Origin: Amaurobius ferox
Lineage: Eukaryota > Arthropoda > Arachnida > Araneae > Amaurobiidae
NCBI GenBank assembly: GCA_951213105.1
Contig: OX578140.1
Location: forward strand, 124,616,965-124,680,964
Reading direction: 5' to 3'
Length of the DNA: 64,000 nt
Position numbers and translations under genes: made by a program. The notes below the pieces were generated by a model that was given only the letters and a program-made list of their open reading frames with translations, made no database searches and was not told where the DNA came from. Of this stretch, positions 36,130 through 47,784 are shown one piece after another (positions within the stretch are counted from its first letter, which is position 1; each line of letters starts with the position of its first letter).

Positions 36130-36690
36130 ATTTATTGTTTTTAAGTTATATATTTTTTAATATTTTTTTATTTGCTCCAACCTCTCAAAATTGAGATGGT
36201 CAAATGAGACATTATTCGATCTTTTCACGATCGCTTCCTGTTCAAAAACTGTTCTTGAAACGTTTATTTCTCGATATTTCCAATAGATGGAGCTTAGATG
36301 AGAACTGGTATGAATTCATCATTACATTCTAGAGACTGGCTGTAATAGTTCAATTATTAGGATTTTATAGATTTTTAGTTATATTTTTGGTCTGTTTTTT
36401 TTTTCGTAGCAAATTATTTTTAAGTTATATATTTTTTAAGATATAACTTAAACCTCTCGATATTGAGATGGTCAAATGAGATACTATTCGACCTTTTTGC
36501 GATGGCTTTCGGTTTATAAACTGTTCTTGAAATGTCTATTTCTCGATATTTGCAATAGCTGGAGCTTAGATGAGAACTGGTTTGAATTCACCATTAAATT
36601 CCAGAAGCTGGCTGTAATAGTTCAGTTATATTATTAGGATTTTATAGATTTTTAAGTATGCATTTTCATTTTGTTTTTTTTTTCGTAGCA
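36130..36690 (+). repeat. Tandem duplication, ~280-bp unit
   Basis: Two direct copies, about 36130-36409 and 36410-36690. Shared landmarks are TTTTTAAGTTATATATTTTT, TTGAGATGGTCAAATGAGA, GGAGCTTAGATGAGAACTGG and TTAGGATTTTATAGATTTTT. Divergence is moderate. No coding potential. Confidence 0.85.
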
Positions 36691-36699
36691 AAGTAAATC

Positions 36700-37612
36700 T
36701 ATAATTAATTCTATAATATTTCATTTAACTTCTTATTTGCTTGGATTTTCAGTTCCACTGACAAGTTCTTCAGTTAAACTCCCATAACTGGAGGGAAATG
36801 TAAAGCACAGGAAGTACAAAAACCTCATACCACAGAAAAAAGCAAAAAAACAGGGGACTCACAAAGTCCTCTGTACCCCACCTCATAGAGCAGATCGGAT
36901 GAATTACATTACATCACATTTTATTTGTTTTACAGAGAGATAAAAAGGATGATCAAAAAGATTAATTTCAAAGGTAATTAATCAAAGTATTTTTTGAACA
37001 GTTTTTTTTTTCCAAATTCCACTGCTGTTTGCAATTAAGATAAAATTAGATTTTCTTAAGTAGATTATCTATGCCTCTGTCTCCCTAATGCATTTTTAAA
37101 GATTGATTTGAATACTCGTTAAGTATATAACTGACACTAACAAAATAAATGAGAAAAATATGCATGATTTTTTTTATTTACTTATTTTTGTATGTGTTTC
37201 TTATTTTCCATTCAATTCCATCTAGTATTCTCAATTTCAAAAAACAATTAAGTATATTAAACGGGACAAAAGAGCCATTATTTCAATAACTATATTATTA
37301 CGTTGTAAGAAAAGGATAAAATGTCATCAATTGTAATACTTTTAATAAAGTAAAATGGAAATACAGTAATAGCTAAAGTTCAATTATTCAGCGATAGTAG
37401 AAAAAGAGATAGTAGAAAAAGAGAGCCATGCTTTTTCATATGTAACGACGTACTCAATTTAGTTATTTACATATCTGGCAACTATTAATTTCATCTTGAA
37501 AAGTTTAAATTTAATTTGAAACTATTTTGAAATTTTAACTTTTTGATCTACCTGGAACATGATAATAATGCTTCTTAAAAATAATATTTTCTTACGTAAT
37601 AAAGTAAAATGC
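36700..37612. other. Unassigned AT-rich intergenic stretch
   Basis: Nothing recognised. 36760-36900 is slightly less AT-rich (CAGTTAAACTCCCATAACTG) but shows no splice-supported coding frame. Confidence 0.35.
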
Positions 37613-37690
37613 TTGTGTGTGTGTGTGTGTGTGAGTGCGTGTGTGTATGTGTGAGTGTGTGTGTGAGTGTGTGTATGTGTGGTGTCCGTG
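37613..37690. repeat. (TG)n microsatellite with interruptions
   Basis: TG repeat with GAG/TAT interruptions. The downstream 'cggctcggcgagatattttt' resembles the internal part of A elements ('ccgttctcgagatatt'), so this may be the microsatellite of a diverged relative, but I could not define ends. Confidence 0.8.
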
Positions 37691-39284
37691 TGCACGCTTG
37701 TTGTCAGTGTGTGCCGTCAATAGCGGAAAATTGAAGCTTCGGACAGCAGTAAATTCCAGTACAGAGATACTTCAGGTTTTCAGACAAAACGGCTCGGCGA
37801 GATATTTTTAAAATTTGAATTAGTTTTAAAATTAAGAACATTTAAAGCCGAAAAAAATCCGTCAAAATTCCGACTTCAAAATCAGTTCTATTCCGGGCAG
37901 ACGGTAAAAGATAAAAGGGCAGATGTTTGTTGAGACGGAAAAGCAGCTGTTTATCTAAGGAAGTGGAATTTATCTATCGGTTTTCTAACTTGCGAATTTG
38001 AAATATATTGTCCTACTTTTTTAAAATAAGGTATTATCATTATAAGTAATGTGCTAGAAAAAATGGTAAAGTTCTGATGAATATTCGATGATATAGCATT
38101 TAATCCTTTAAATAAATCGGGCTGGGTGTGACTATGCCTTTTGAAAAATTGAATGAATGGAATTAATGAATCCCTGTTTAAAATTTTGGGAAACACCAGA
38201 TACATTTTCTGGCACACATTAAAAGATGTTTGCGTGTATGTGTTTTCTGTAGCGAAAAGTCGAAGTTTTGAACTTCTGCGAAATTTAGTACAAGGGGAGC
38301 TGAACTCGTAGAACAAAATACCCGGTGGCGTTATTTATTATTTTATTAACTCAAAATAGTCTAAAATATATGAAGTCAATATTCGGCCGAAATTCCCCGT
38401 TTTTGGGTCCAATTTGAGGAATAGACGACTGTGCTTGAATGCGAGTGCTTTTTATCGCAGGTCTTTTGTGATTCATAACTCAGACATTCGGTCTGGACTT
38501 TAAGTACTGTGAATTTTTTAGATTTTCTGATTTCGCAAATTTTGTAGATATATTTAAAAATTTTGGAATATAGAATTATTTCGATACTGTGTGCACATAA
38601 GTGCGCTTTGAAAATTTGGCTTAAATCGGACGTAAACTTTTGAAAATGGCACAACATTTTGTTTTTCTTTTGGTTTTAAAATCTAATTTTTTTTCAACTG
38701 AAAGGGATGCAGATGAAAAAGAAACGGAGATCATAAATCTTTCAGGGGGTAGTACAAAAATTAAATTCGCTAGAAATAATTTGTAGTCGAAAACTTACAT
38801 GTACCTATATTTAGCAAAAGTTTTATACAGTCCCCAATTATACGTCGAAAGCAATAATGGATGATAGCTTAGATAATTTTGATCGTATGACAATAGGCTT
38901 TTAGTCGTTTGACTAATTGGAATATGGGAAATATTTGCGTAATTAAATTTTGTTTCTAGGAGGCCCGGTATAAATGTTACATTGCGTACTTTATTTTTAC
39001 TAAAATATGCACATGGTCAAAATTTGCATACTGTGATAGTCTTACCTTAATTAAAGCATTTCTCATTCAGAACCATGGGTTTACGATGAATCGTTCAAGA
39101 TATATTTAGCCGTGCAATCTTTTTTAAACACTCTGTATATCAATATCTTTATTTTTATTCATTCAATCAGTATCGACGATTATATGTACATTTTGACTTC
39201 TTTTCATTCCTATGGAAAGATTAATGTATTCAAGACTTGGAAATCAGTAGTAAAAATTGACAGGCCTTAAGAGATAGTAGTGCA
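37691..39284. other. Low-copy AT-rich stretch, no gene supported
   Basis: Two minus-strand frames of 121 and 93 codons (37951-38316, 38376-38657) are the longest here. They are rich in F, I, K and S, lack domains or conserved motifs, and are read from AT-rich DNA, so I treat them as chance. The end at 39115-39137 (minus strand, TACAGAGTGTTTAAAAAAGA) resembles a mariner-type terminus, without a detectable partner end. Confidence 0.4.
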
Positions 39285-40012
39285 GATGTAGTATAATCCC
39301 TTTTTCATTCTTGGCGATTTTAAATGAGGATCGGTCAATATCTGTTATGATTTGGAGAACATTCCATTCTGACTTTCTGACAAACTTTTCTGCGTCTTTT
39401 GCCGCCATTTTATAGTCTTTTGTCTCCCTTTTGTCGTCTTTTGTCGCCCTTTTGTTGCCAAGGTAAAAATCGCATCATTCCATCCTAGCAACGTTTTCCG
39501 CGTCTTTTGCCGCTCTTTTGTTGCCAAGGTAAAAATCGCAACATTCCATTCTGGCAACGTTTTCTGCGTCTTTTGTGGCCCTTTTGTCGCCCCCTTGTCG
39601 CCCTTTTGTTGCCAACCTAAAAATCGCCCTTTTGTCGCCAACGTAAAACTCAGAAAAATTTCTGATTTTCATGTTGTGCCCTATGAGCCACAGAACACCT
39701 GCTGCACAAACAGCTATTGCTAAGTGCGACCTCCGACAGCCAGCTGGATCAGATTCTGTGATATTTTTAGCTGGCGTAGGCCCAGGTTTAAATTGCTACA
39801 GATCGACTGTTACACAAACGGCGACAAAAGGGCTATTTTTACATTGGCGACAAAATATCGACAAAAAACGCGGAAAACGGTTCCAGAATGGAATGTTGCA
39901 ATTCTTACCTTTGCGGCAAAAGACGCGGAAAGAGTTTCCAGAAGAGGTTTTCCAAATCACAGCAGGAATTTCCAGAATATCGCCAAAAATGAAAAAGGGA
40001 TTATACTACATC
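39285..40012. mobile_element. Foldback-like element with minisatellite arms
   Basis: 728 bp with long inverted arms. The outer ends are GATGTAGTATAATCCCTTTT and its inverse. Each arm then contains TTGGCGAT-type text and an irregular minisatellite of GCGACAAAAG/CTTTTGTCGC motifs with GAATGGAATGTTGC spacers (39365-39650 left, 39815-39950 right). The ~140-bp centre (39670-39810) is GC-richer and unrelated to the arms. Inverted arms built of tandem short repeats are the hallmark of Foldback elements. Several overlapping reading frames on both strands derive from the minisatellite and are not genes. Confidence 0.8.
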
Positions 40013-40084
40013 CGTTTCGAGATAGATTCAAAACACTGTTTTTTCCACCACGGCAAAAATATTGCAACATAATTTATGAATGAT

Positions 40085-40280
40085 GCTCGAATAGCACTTC
40101 TTACTCTCAAACCTACATTCGCAGATAGCAATCAAGTTTGTTAGAGACTGCAAACGTGACTCGCTTTATCTTCCCCGACCGGAATAAAAGAGCTCACGAA
40201 CGGAAGCTTTTAAATTAGATTTCCTTCTATTTGTGCTTTATGAGTTGGTTTGATGTCGGTTTCTTTTGAATCAGAGATCA
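40085..40280 (+). repeat. Low-copy repeat G, copy 1
   Basis: Matches 44255-44460: both contain AACGTGACT.GCTTTATCT, then 'aaaga.ctcac' and a trailing 'gcttcgtg/gctttatg' part. Non-coding; orientation is the same in both. Confidence 0.6.
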
Positions 40281-40373
40281 AGAATATATTTTATTACGTA
40301 GTTATGGTTGCTGGTGCATATCATTCCTTGCATCAAATCCTTTATAAGGTGTAAAGGGACTAGTACTAATTTT

Positions 40374-40660
40374 TACTTTCTAATACTATGTAATATAATA
40401 TAGGGAAGGTATTGTTTTCGCGAAAATTGTCGAATTCGACATTTTGTTGCCAATATATGTTTAAGGACCTCCTGAAAACGTTTTGAATACTTTTGGAGTG
40501 ATGCCAGTCTGCTTGTCTATATATCTGTGGTCGATTCGTAGACAACAGCTGCCACAAATATTATTGGATTTTCACTAAATTTTACATCCTGCTTTGTTAT
40601 CGAAAAATCTAGAACTAGATAGATTTTATTTTAATTTGAGCGACAACTATTTTTAACATG
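40374..40660 (+). mobile_element. Left part of a diverged A/B-like element (D type)
   Basis: Shares the order of A elements but little sequence: ACTTTCTAATACTATG then TATAGGGAAGGTATTG, followed by the palindromic GCGAAAATTGTCGAATTCG, 'ttttggagtgatgccagtctg', and a 'cacaaatattattggattttcac' segment where A has its GGACCGATTCGAACG segment. No right end was found. Confidence 0.5.
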
Positions 40661-43600
40661 GCAACATATGACAAAATTCGACATATCATGCATAAAAGGT
40701 CTCAAAGTATGGTTCAATGATCTTGATCTAGTTTCAATCACTGCTATGAAAATTATTCGCGATACAATTTTTGTATTCGTCATGTCATTAACCCCATCGG
40801 GATGGAAGGGGGATTATCCCCCTGGGGTACATTTTCAAGTATGGTTTCAAGCGAAATACTTTTTCAAGTTCTTTAGAGGGGAATGTAACACGCTATAATT
40901 GTAATCATTTGGAACAACAATACCGATTTTTAAAAATAATTCTTATAAAATTTAAAAGAAGGAAAAAAATGCCACTTGAAAATGAATTCTAGTATAAGAA
41001 AGTCGAGTTAAGCCATAGTTAATTTTTAGCCTCCAGTTAACTTTTAATCCGATATTCAGTTGTTATTTATTTTACAACAATTTTAAATATACAGCCAGGC
41101 AGTTGATTATTTGATGTGCGTTCGTGCATTTAGAAAATACTCTATACTGCTGCGGTGTTGCCCGCAGATGACGGTCACTAAATATAGCAATCGGTTTTCA
41201 CAGCTATCCGTTTTCTTTAGTCCCACGTAGCGTGCGCAGGTGTCGCAAAGCAACAAAAGTAGGACGAAAGCTGAGGGGGATCAGTGGTGTTAGGATTCAA
41301 TTCATATGTTCGATGAAATGGAATTGTAAATATTGATACAAATAAAGGAGTCAAATCTTACAAAACCATCAATAATTTTACGTCAGCAAGCAATCACAGG
41401 ATTTCAAGTTAAGCGTAGGCAGATCGAAAGAGTCTATTGCAGATTCGAATATACAGTTTTTTGTCACAAATAAACAGGCACAGAAGGAATCACGAAGGAC
41501 CAGGCTGCATGATATATTTTTTTTAATTAAAAGTTGAAGACCAAAGCTTTAGCCAGAGAGGATAGCCAGGGGGTTGATCCCTTCTGGCTATCCTCTCTGG
41601 AATTCAGGGAAGCTATCTACCACCCCAAAATGAGATATGCCTCCATATGGAAATAATACATATCAGTAGTATATTTTAATTAGAATTAAAGTCTTGTGAC
41701 ATTTTTTGAAGTTTTTATCGGAGGAAAAATGATTTTTCAGAAAATGCTTATTATAATTTTACAATGATATATTTAAAAAACCAAATTTCTACCTCTTAAA
41801 TGCCCAAACTTAGATATTTAATAATTTAATCACTGTTCCCCAGGCGCCAGATCTCTACGATTCACGGCTTCGATATACGCTTATTGCTAACAAGAATGAG
41901 CGAAATAGGTCTTTGTTTTCCATGATTTTCAGCAGCCTCTTTGCGATTTTTAAAAATCTCTAAAAAAACTATTGACTTTGAAAATTCGATCTTTCAGAGA
42001 ACACTGGAAATTTATTTGGTTCCAGTAAGAAAAAATCGAAATCTTAACATGGTTTTTGAAAGAGGACATGTTTTTTTACCCCTTACTCTTTGCTTTTATC
42101 CTCATTTTGAGGTATTTTACAAGTATTTAAAAATTTGTCAAATAGTTTAAATTTTTGAAATTTTGGCATCGCTCCGGCATCCTTAGCTACATTAATAAAG
42201 ACACTAGGCCAACTGGGGGCACGCGAGGCCCTAGTTCAATTAGCCTAGGCCCGCGAGGTCCTAGGTCAATTTGGGGATTCGGAATAAGGAGGTACATGTA
42301 ATGTTTGAAAAAATTCGGGTATCGCAACTTTCTTTGAAGTAATAAAAATATAAAAATTTTATGTGCCCAATGCATGCCTTCCTCTTCAATTTTACGAGAA
42401 GACAATAATGCAAATTAGATATTGTTCTTCCTTATTCTCGATAACAAAAATCAATACTTACTTCTTTTTGTTACAGATTTAAAAATTCACACCAAATTCC
42501 ATGTAATGCACTTGATTATGTCAACAGATATCACATCCCTACTTGAAAAATAAGATCTCTAATATAACCAGACTGAATTCTGATAATTGCTAAAAATAGT
42601 GTCCATTAATTTTTGGATAAAATCTTTTTAAGGGTTGAAGTTTTTATCTATTTAAAAAATAAATCTTTCAATAATTCCAGAACACTGCATGTTCTCGTAC
42701 ATAATTTCATTCACTTCTAAATAGAAAAAATACATTAAAAAGGCTATTTTTTTAACAAAGTTTAACATAAATATATTTCTACAATTGTTTTCGATTTCCG
42801 AAATTTTTTCGAAAAATTGGAAAAATTTTAGAGAGATATCATAACCAGAATACACAGACGTACAAATACAATTGGAACCGTGGCTGATACGTATTCAAAA
42901 ATGCTCAAAAAGTATAGATCCACAAAAATCTGATAATCCGATTTTTTACAAATTATTTACGAAATTATTCCAATTTTTCACTAACGGGAAACTTATAGGG
43001 GCAAAGCAACTCGTAATATGAGATGTAAAAACATATACAAGTTGAGAAATTTTTTTTTTCCATGCATTTTTAAATGGATGAATATGTGTGTTTTTAAATT
43101 ACAAATCTCACGAACTGTCAATATAATCGTTCGAAATTCCTTTCATCGTTGAATACTACATCAATCATGTTTATTTATATTTCCTGTACTAGACAATAAG
43201 TCCGTAATATGATAGGATGCATAAAAATGTTTAATATGTTCTCTTCCATACACCCGACTGCAGCACTCGCGCTCCTAATACCTTAGATACTTGCAGACCG
43301 AAGTTTCCCGATCAATTTATTAACTACTGCATGATTCCATATCGAAACATAATTGCCATACCAACTCCTAACAATACACAGGAAATTTACGACACTCCAG
43401 ACTTCATAAGAAAACGTACTTGTTCTCACAAATAATGTAACTGCTTATATTTTAAATAAATATATTTATTATGTCAATATATACATATCAATATTTTATA
43501 TATTAATATTCAATATATCAATAATAATATTTAATATATAAATATTATCAATAGTTTCAACAAAGCAACAGGGAATATGAAACAAATTAAATTTAATTGA

Positions 43601-43717
43601 AATATTGGATTCTCGCCGATTTGGTGGCATTTCACAACAGTCACCCAATTTGTCGCCAATATCGCTAAATTTGTAGCCAAGTGTGGAAGATATATAGAGA
43701 AAAGGGATTTATATGTA
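40661..43717. other. Low-copy stretch with hairpin and GC-rich islet, no gene
   Basis: No supported gene. 41090-41300 is less AT-rich with no coding signal. 42190-42285 is a GC-rich islet with two diverged direct copies of CTAGGCC..CGCGAGGCCCTAG. Around 43610-43690 'gccgatttggtggcatttc' and 'atttgtcgccaatatcgc' recall the 3' part of A elements. Reading frames at 40668, 41941 and 42652 lack recognisable features. Confidence 0.4.
41553..41600. other. Perfect 17-bp hairpin with 14-nt loop
   Basis: CCAGAGAGGATAGCCAG (41553-41569) and its exact reverse complement (41584-41600) surround a 14-nt loop in which GGG and CCC could pair further. GC content is well above the surroundings. It could be a recent templated inverted duplication, a short MITE core or an RNA hairpin; nothing decides between these. 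Confidence 0.9.
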
Positions 43718-44166
43718 CAAGGTGTTCCAGAATAGTTGAGCTTGCTTTTCGAATTTCAGAAATTGATTTTAGCTTTTGAACGTTTTGTCAAATTAAATTT
43801 AAAATTATTTGACATATTTTGGAGGGTGGTATCTTCAAATATATATGGGGTCTAAATTTTTTATAGAGTCTTTTGAGCATAATTTCAATTAGAAAAAATG
43901 GGGCTGTGCAGAAACTAGTTTTAAAAAAAATATGGAGTAATTATCTAAAATATTTGGTGAAATAGTAAAAAAAATCCATAATCTGTCCACTATAAACCCG
44001 GGGTCGGTTACAACTTTTTCTAATTGCGCTTTTATGCTTAAAATTCAGACCCTTTTTTATGAAAACAATATAACATAATTTGGCATTTGATTTTAGCAAA
44101 TTTTCAAATTGGTATTATGTGTCTAGAGCGGGAAAAGCATGTTCAACTATGCTTAAATGCACTGTG
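43718..44166. mobile_element. TA-flanked MITE with degenerate inverted arms
   Basis: 449 bp between TA dinucleotides (43716-43717, 44167-44168). The left end is CAAGGTGTTCCAGAATAGTT; the right end read inward is CACAGTGCATTTAAGCATAG. Both arms continue with TTGARCWTGCTTTTC and, further in, GGGTCTRAATTTT and CAATTAGAAAAA. Almost the whole element is a decayed palindrome. No transposase; mariner-like by end and target. Confidence 0.7.
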
Positions 44167-44254
44167 TAACACAAGTGTAGAATTTTAAAACATTAATAAG
44201 CTACATTTGGATACAAAACACATTCCTATGCAGCAAAGTGCATGCCAGATAATC

Positions 44255-44460
44255 TTGAACGATGCTTGAAAATCATTTTTACCCTGAAGCGTTTATTCTC
44301 AGGTTTGTGTCAGAAAGCAGAAAACGTGACTAGCTTTATCTCCCTTCAAGACTAGGATTAAAGACCTCACAGAAGAGGAAGTGTTTCAATCATAGTTTAT
44401 AATACTGGTGCTTCGTGTGCAAGTTTAATGCTAGATTAAGTTTTTGGAGAGATCAAAAAT
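44255..44460 (+). repeat. Low-copy repeat G, copy 2
   Basis: Partner of 40085-40280, about 4.2 kb away in the same orientation. Non-coding. Confidence 0.6.
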
Positions 44461-44712
44461 GAAAGGTGCATTGTAGTTATATATGCAATATATTTATGTA
44501 CTTGCACTTCATAATATTTATACATCGGACAAAATATGAGGCAACCAAAAAACATAAATTTCCTTATCGGATATTGCACTTTGTTTCTTTTGATATGTAC
44601 CAGAAAAAAATTACAATATAATTTTAATATAAAATTAAGGACGAAATCCTCACACATTTAAATGGAATTTGTAGTTTGTCATCAACATTTTTACTTTCTT
44701 TGCAGACATAGT

Positions 44713-44772
44713 GTTGAAAACCCAGACCGTCCGACTCATCCAGTGGACTTGAGCAAATATTTGGACGGCCGG
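44713..44772 (-). mobile_element. SINE tail-only insertion (60 bp), reverse orientation
   Basis: On the minus strand it starts CCGGCCGTCC and ends AGTCGGACGGTCTGGGTTTT plus CAAC, matching 1798-1858. Flanks TGCAGACATAGT (44701-44712) and TGCATACATAGT (44773-44784) form a 12-bp duplication with one mismatch, so it is older than the copies at 5946 and 21835. Confidence 0.88.
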
Positions 44773-44784
44773 TGCATACATAGT

Positions 44785-46187
<1,403 letters not shown>

Positions 46188-47784
46188 CAGAGTTAACAAG
46201 AAATAAGTTTCCCACTTCAGAGGGCTCTAGAATGCGTTCTATTGGTCCAAATGAGATAAAATTTGAAATACAGATAATTCAAATGATGCGCTTGACATTT
46301 ATTAAATCAAAAATTTTAGTACAAAAATCCGCCGATAGGTGGCGCTGTAATACACATAACAACATTTAATAGGCTTTGTAAATGTTAAATAATATTAAAA
46401 ACGTAGCATTAAAACTGCTCAATATGTCCCCCTTCATGTTCAACAATGTGCTCCAATCGCAGAACTATATTTTCCACAGCTGACCGGAGTGAGTCTGCCG
46501 GAATTTCAGGAACATGGCGCCGAATGCTGTCCTTCAGAACTGGCACAGATGCTGGTATTTTACGGTAGATATTGTCCTTGAGGAAACCTCACAACCGAAA
46601 GTCGCAGGGGGGTGATATCCGGCGAACGAGGAGGCCATGCTTTTGGAAAATGCCGGCTGATCACCCGTTCAGCTGTGAAATACAGTGTTAGCAATTGCTT
46701 TACACTACGCTCAATGTGAGGAGGTGCGCCATCCTGCATGAAAATGATGTCCTAAAGCCATCCACGTTGTTGAATTTGTGGGATTACAAAATCCCTCAGC
46801 ATATCACGGTACCTTAGTCCTGTGACGGAACAGGTTTTGATTCCAGTTGCAATTACCTCTTCAAAAAAATACGGTCCAATGATAAAGATAGCCGTAAAAC
46901 CACACCATACTGTCACTTTTTCAGGATGCAAGGGTTGGTCCTGGATTGCGTGAGGGTTTTCCGCTGCCCAAATACGACAATTGTGGGTGTTAACTTGTCC
47001 ATTGAGGCAAAAGTGGGCTTCGTCAGTTCACAGGATGTTCCATGGCCAACTGACGTCAACCACCATTCGAGCAAGGAACTGAAGTGCAAAAGTTTTACGA
47101 ACCTATGAGTCTTCGTCCTGCAATAGGTGCACAGGCTTGATTTTGTAGAGATAAAAATTCAAAATTCGCCGTAAGATTTTTTGTACAGTGGAATACAGCA
47201 TATCCAATACACGGGAAACAACTGGCACATTCACACTACCATGCGATGAGTGACTGCTGGCTTCAACGACCGCGGTAGCCACATTTTCGACGCTAAAACA
47301 CTGGATTGGCTTTCGTCCTCTACCTGGAAGAATGCGAAGTTGCGCAGTTGTTTCAAATTCCCTTATCATCTTGCGTAGGGCACATGGAGACATTGGACCT
47401 TTTCGTAGTATCTGCTTCATACGACGGAATTATTTTACAGCTGTAACAGAGTTCTGCTGGTTCTGGTAGAACAATTTCACCAGTAGCGCCTTTCTGACAA
47501 CTTTGGCATGATGTGCTGAGAAGTAACTAATGCTCGTGCAGAATCCGCCTTTTTTTATCCAAAGAATAATGCTACTAGGCATGCCCTGTATCGCAAATAA
47601 TGTTTCACATTTTCAATATATGCAAATAAATACCATTTGTGTTATAGCGTCATCTATAGGTGAATGTTGATATTAAAATTTTTGATTTAATAAATGTCAA
47701 GCGCGCATCATTTGAATTATTTGTAAACGCTTTCTAGAGTTCTAGAGCCCTCTGAAGTGGGAAACTTATTTCTTGCTAACCCTG
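46188..47784 (-). mobile_element. Mariner-type transposon with ~190-bp inverted repeats
   Basis: 1597 bp flanked by TA (46186-46187 and 47785-47786) inside a TA microsatellite. The ends are CAGRGTTARCAAGAAATAAG, followed in both arms by TTTCCCACTTCAGAGGGCTC, ATAATTCAAATGATGCGC and TTTATTAAATCAAAAATTTT. The left arm has an extra ~20 bp near 46240-46270. It contains one disrupted transposase on the minus strand. Arm similarity remains high although the gene is broken. Confidence 0.93.
46409..47509 (-). pseudogene. Mariner-type transposase, disrupted
   Basis: A transposase of the mariner-like lineage common in arthropod genomes. A start at 47507-47509 is likely (MPKLSER), then a frameshift leads to LLVKLFYQNQQNSV. 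A TAA precedes FRRMKQILRKGPMSP, and the DNA-binding part follows (LRILPGRGRKPI; STVQKILRRIL). Further lesions are TAG at 47103-47105, TGA for a tryptophan just before the first catalytic aspartate (TDEAHF), TAG before FMQDGAPPHI (second aspartate), a one-base insertion in SPDITP and TGA shortly after the third acidic residue (CDF). The C-terminus (NIVLRLEHIVEHEGGHIEQF) ends at TAA 46409-46411. At least six lesions, so inactive. Confidence 0.92.

Noticed and set aside
37951..38657. Protein-coding gene on the minus strand (two adjacent frames of 121 and 93 codons)
   Set aside because: Compositionally AT-driven residues, no domain, no splice-consistent join, no homologous copy to test conservation.
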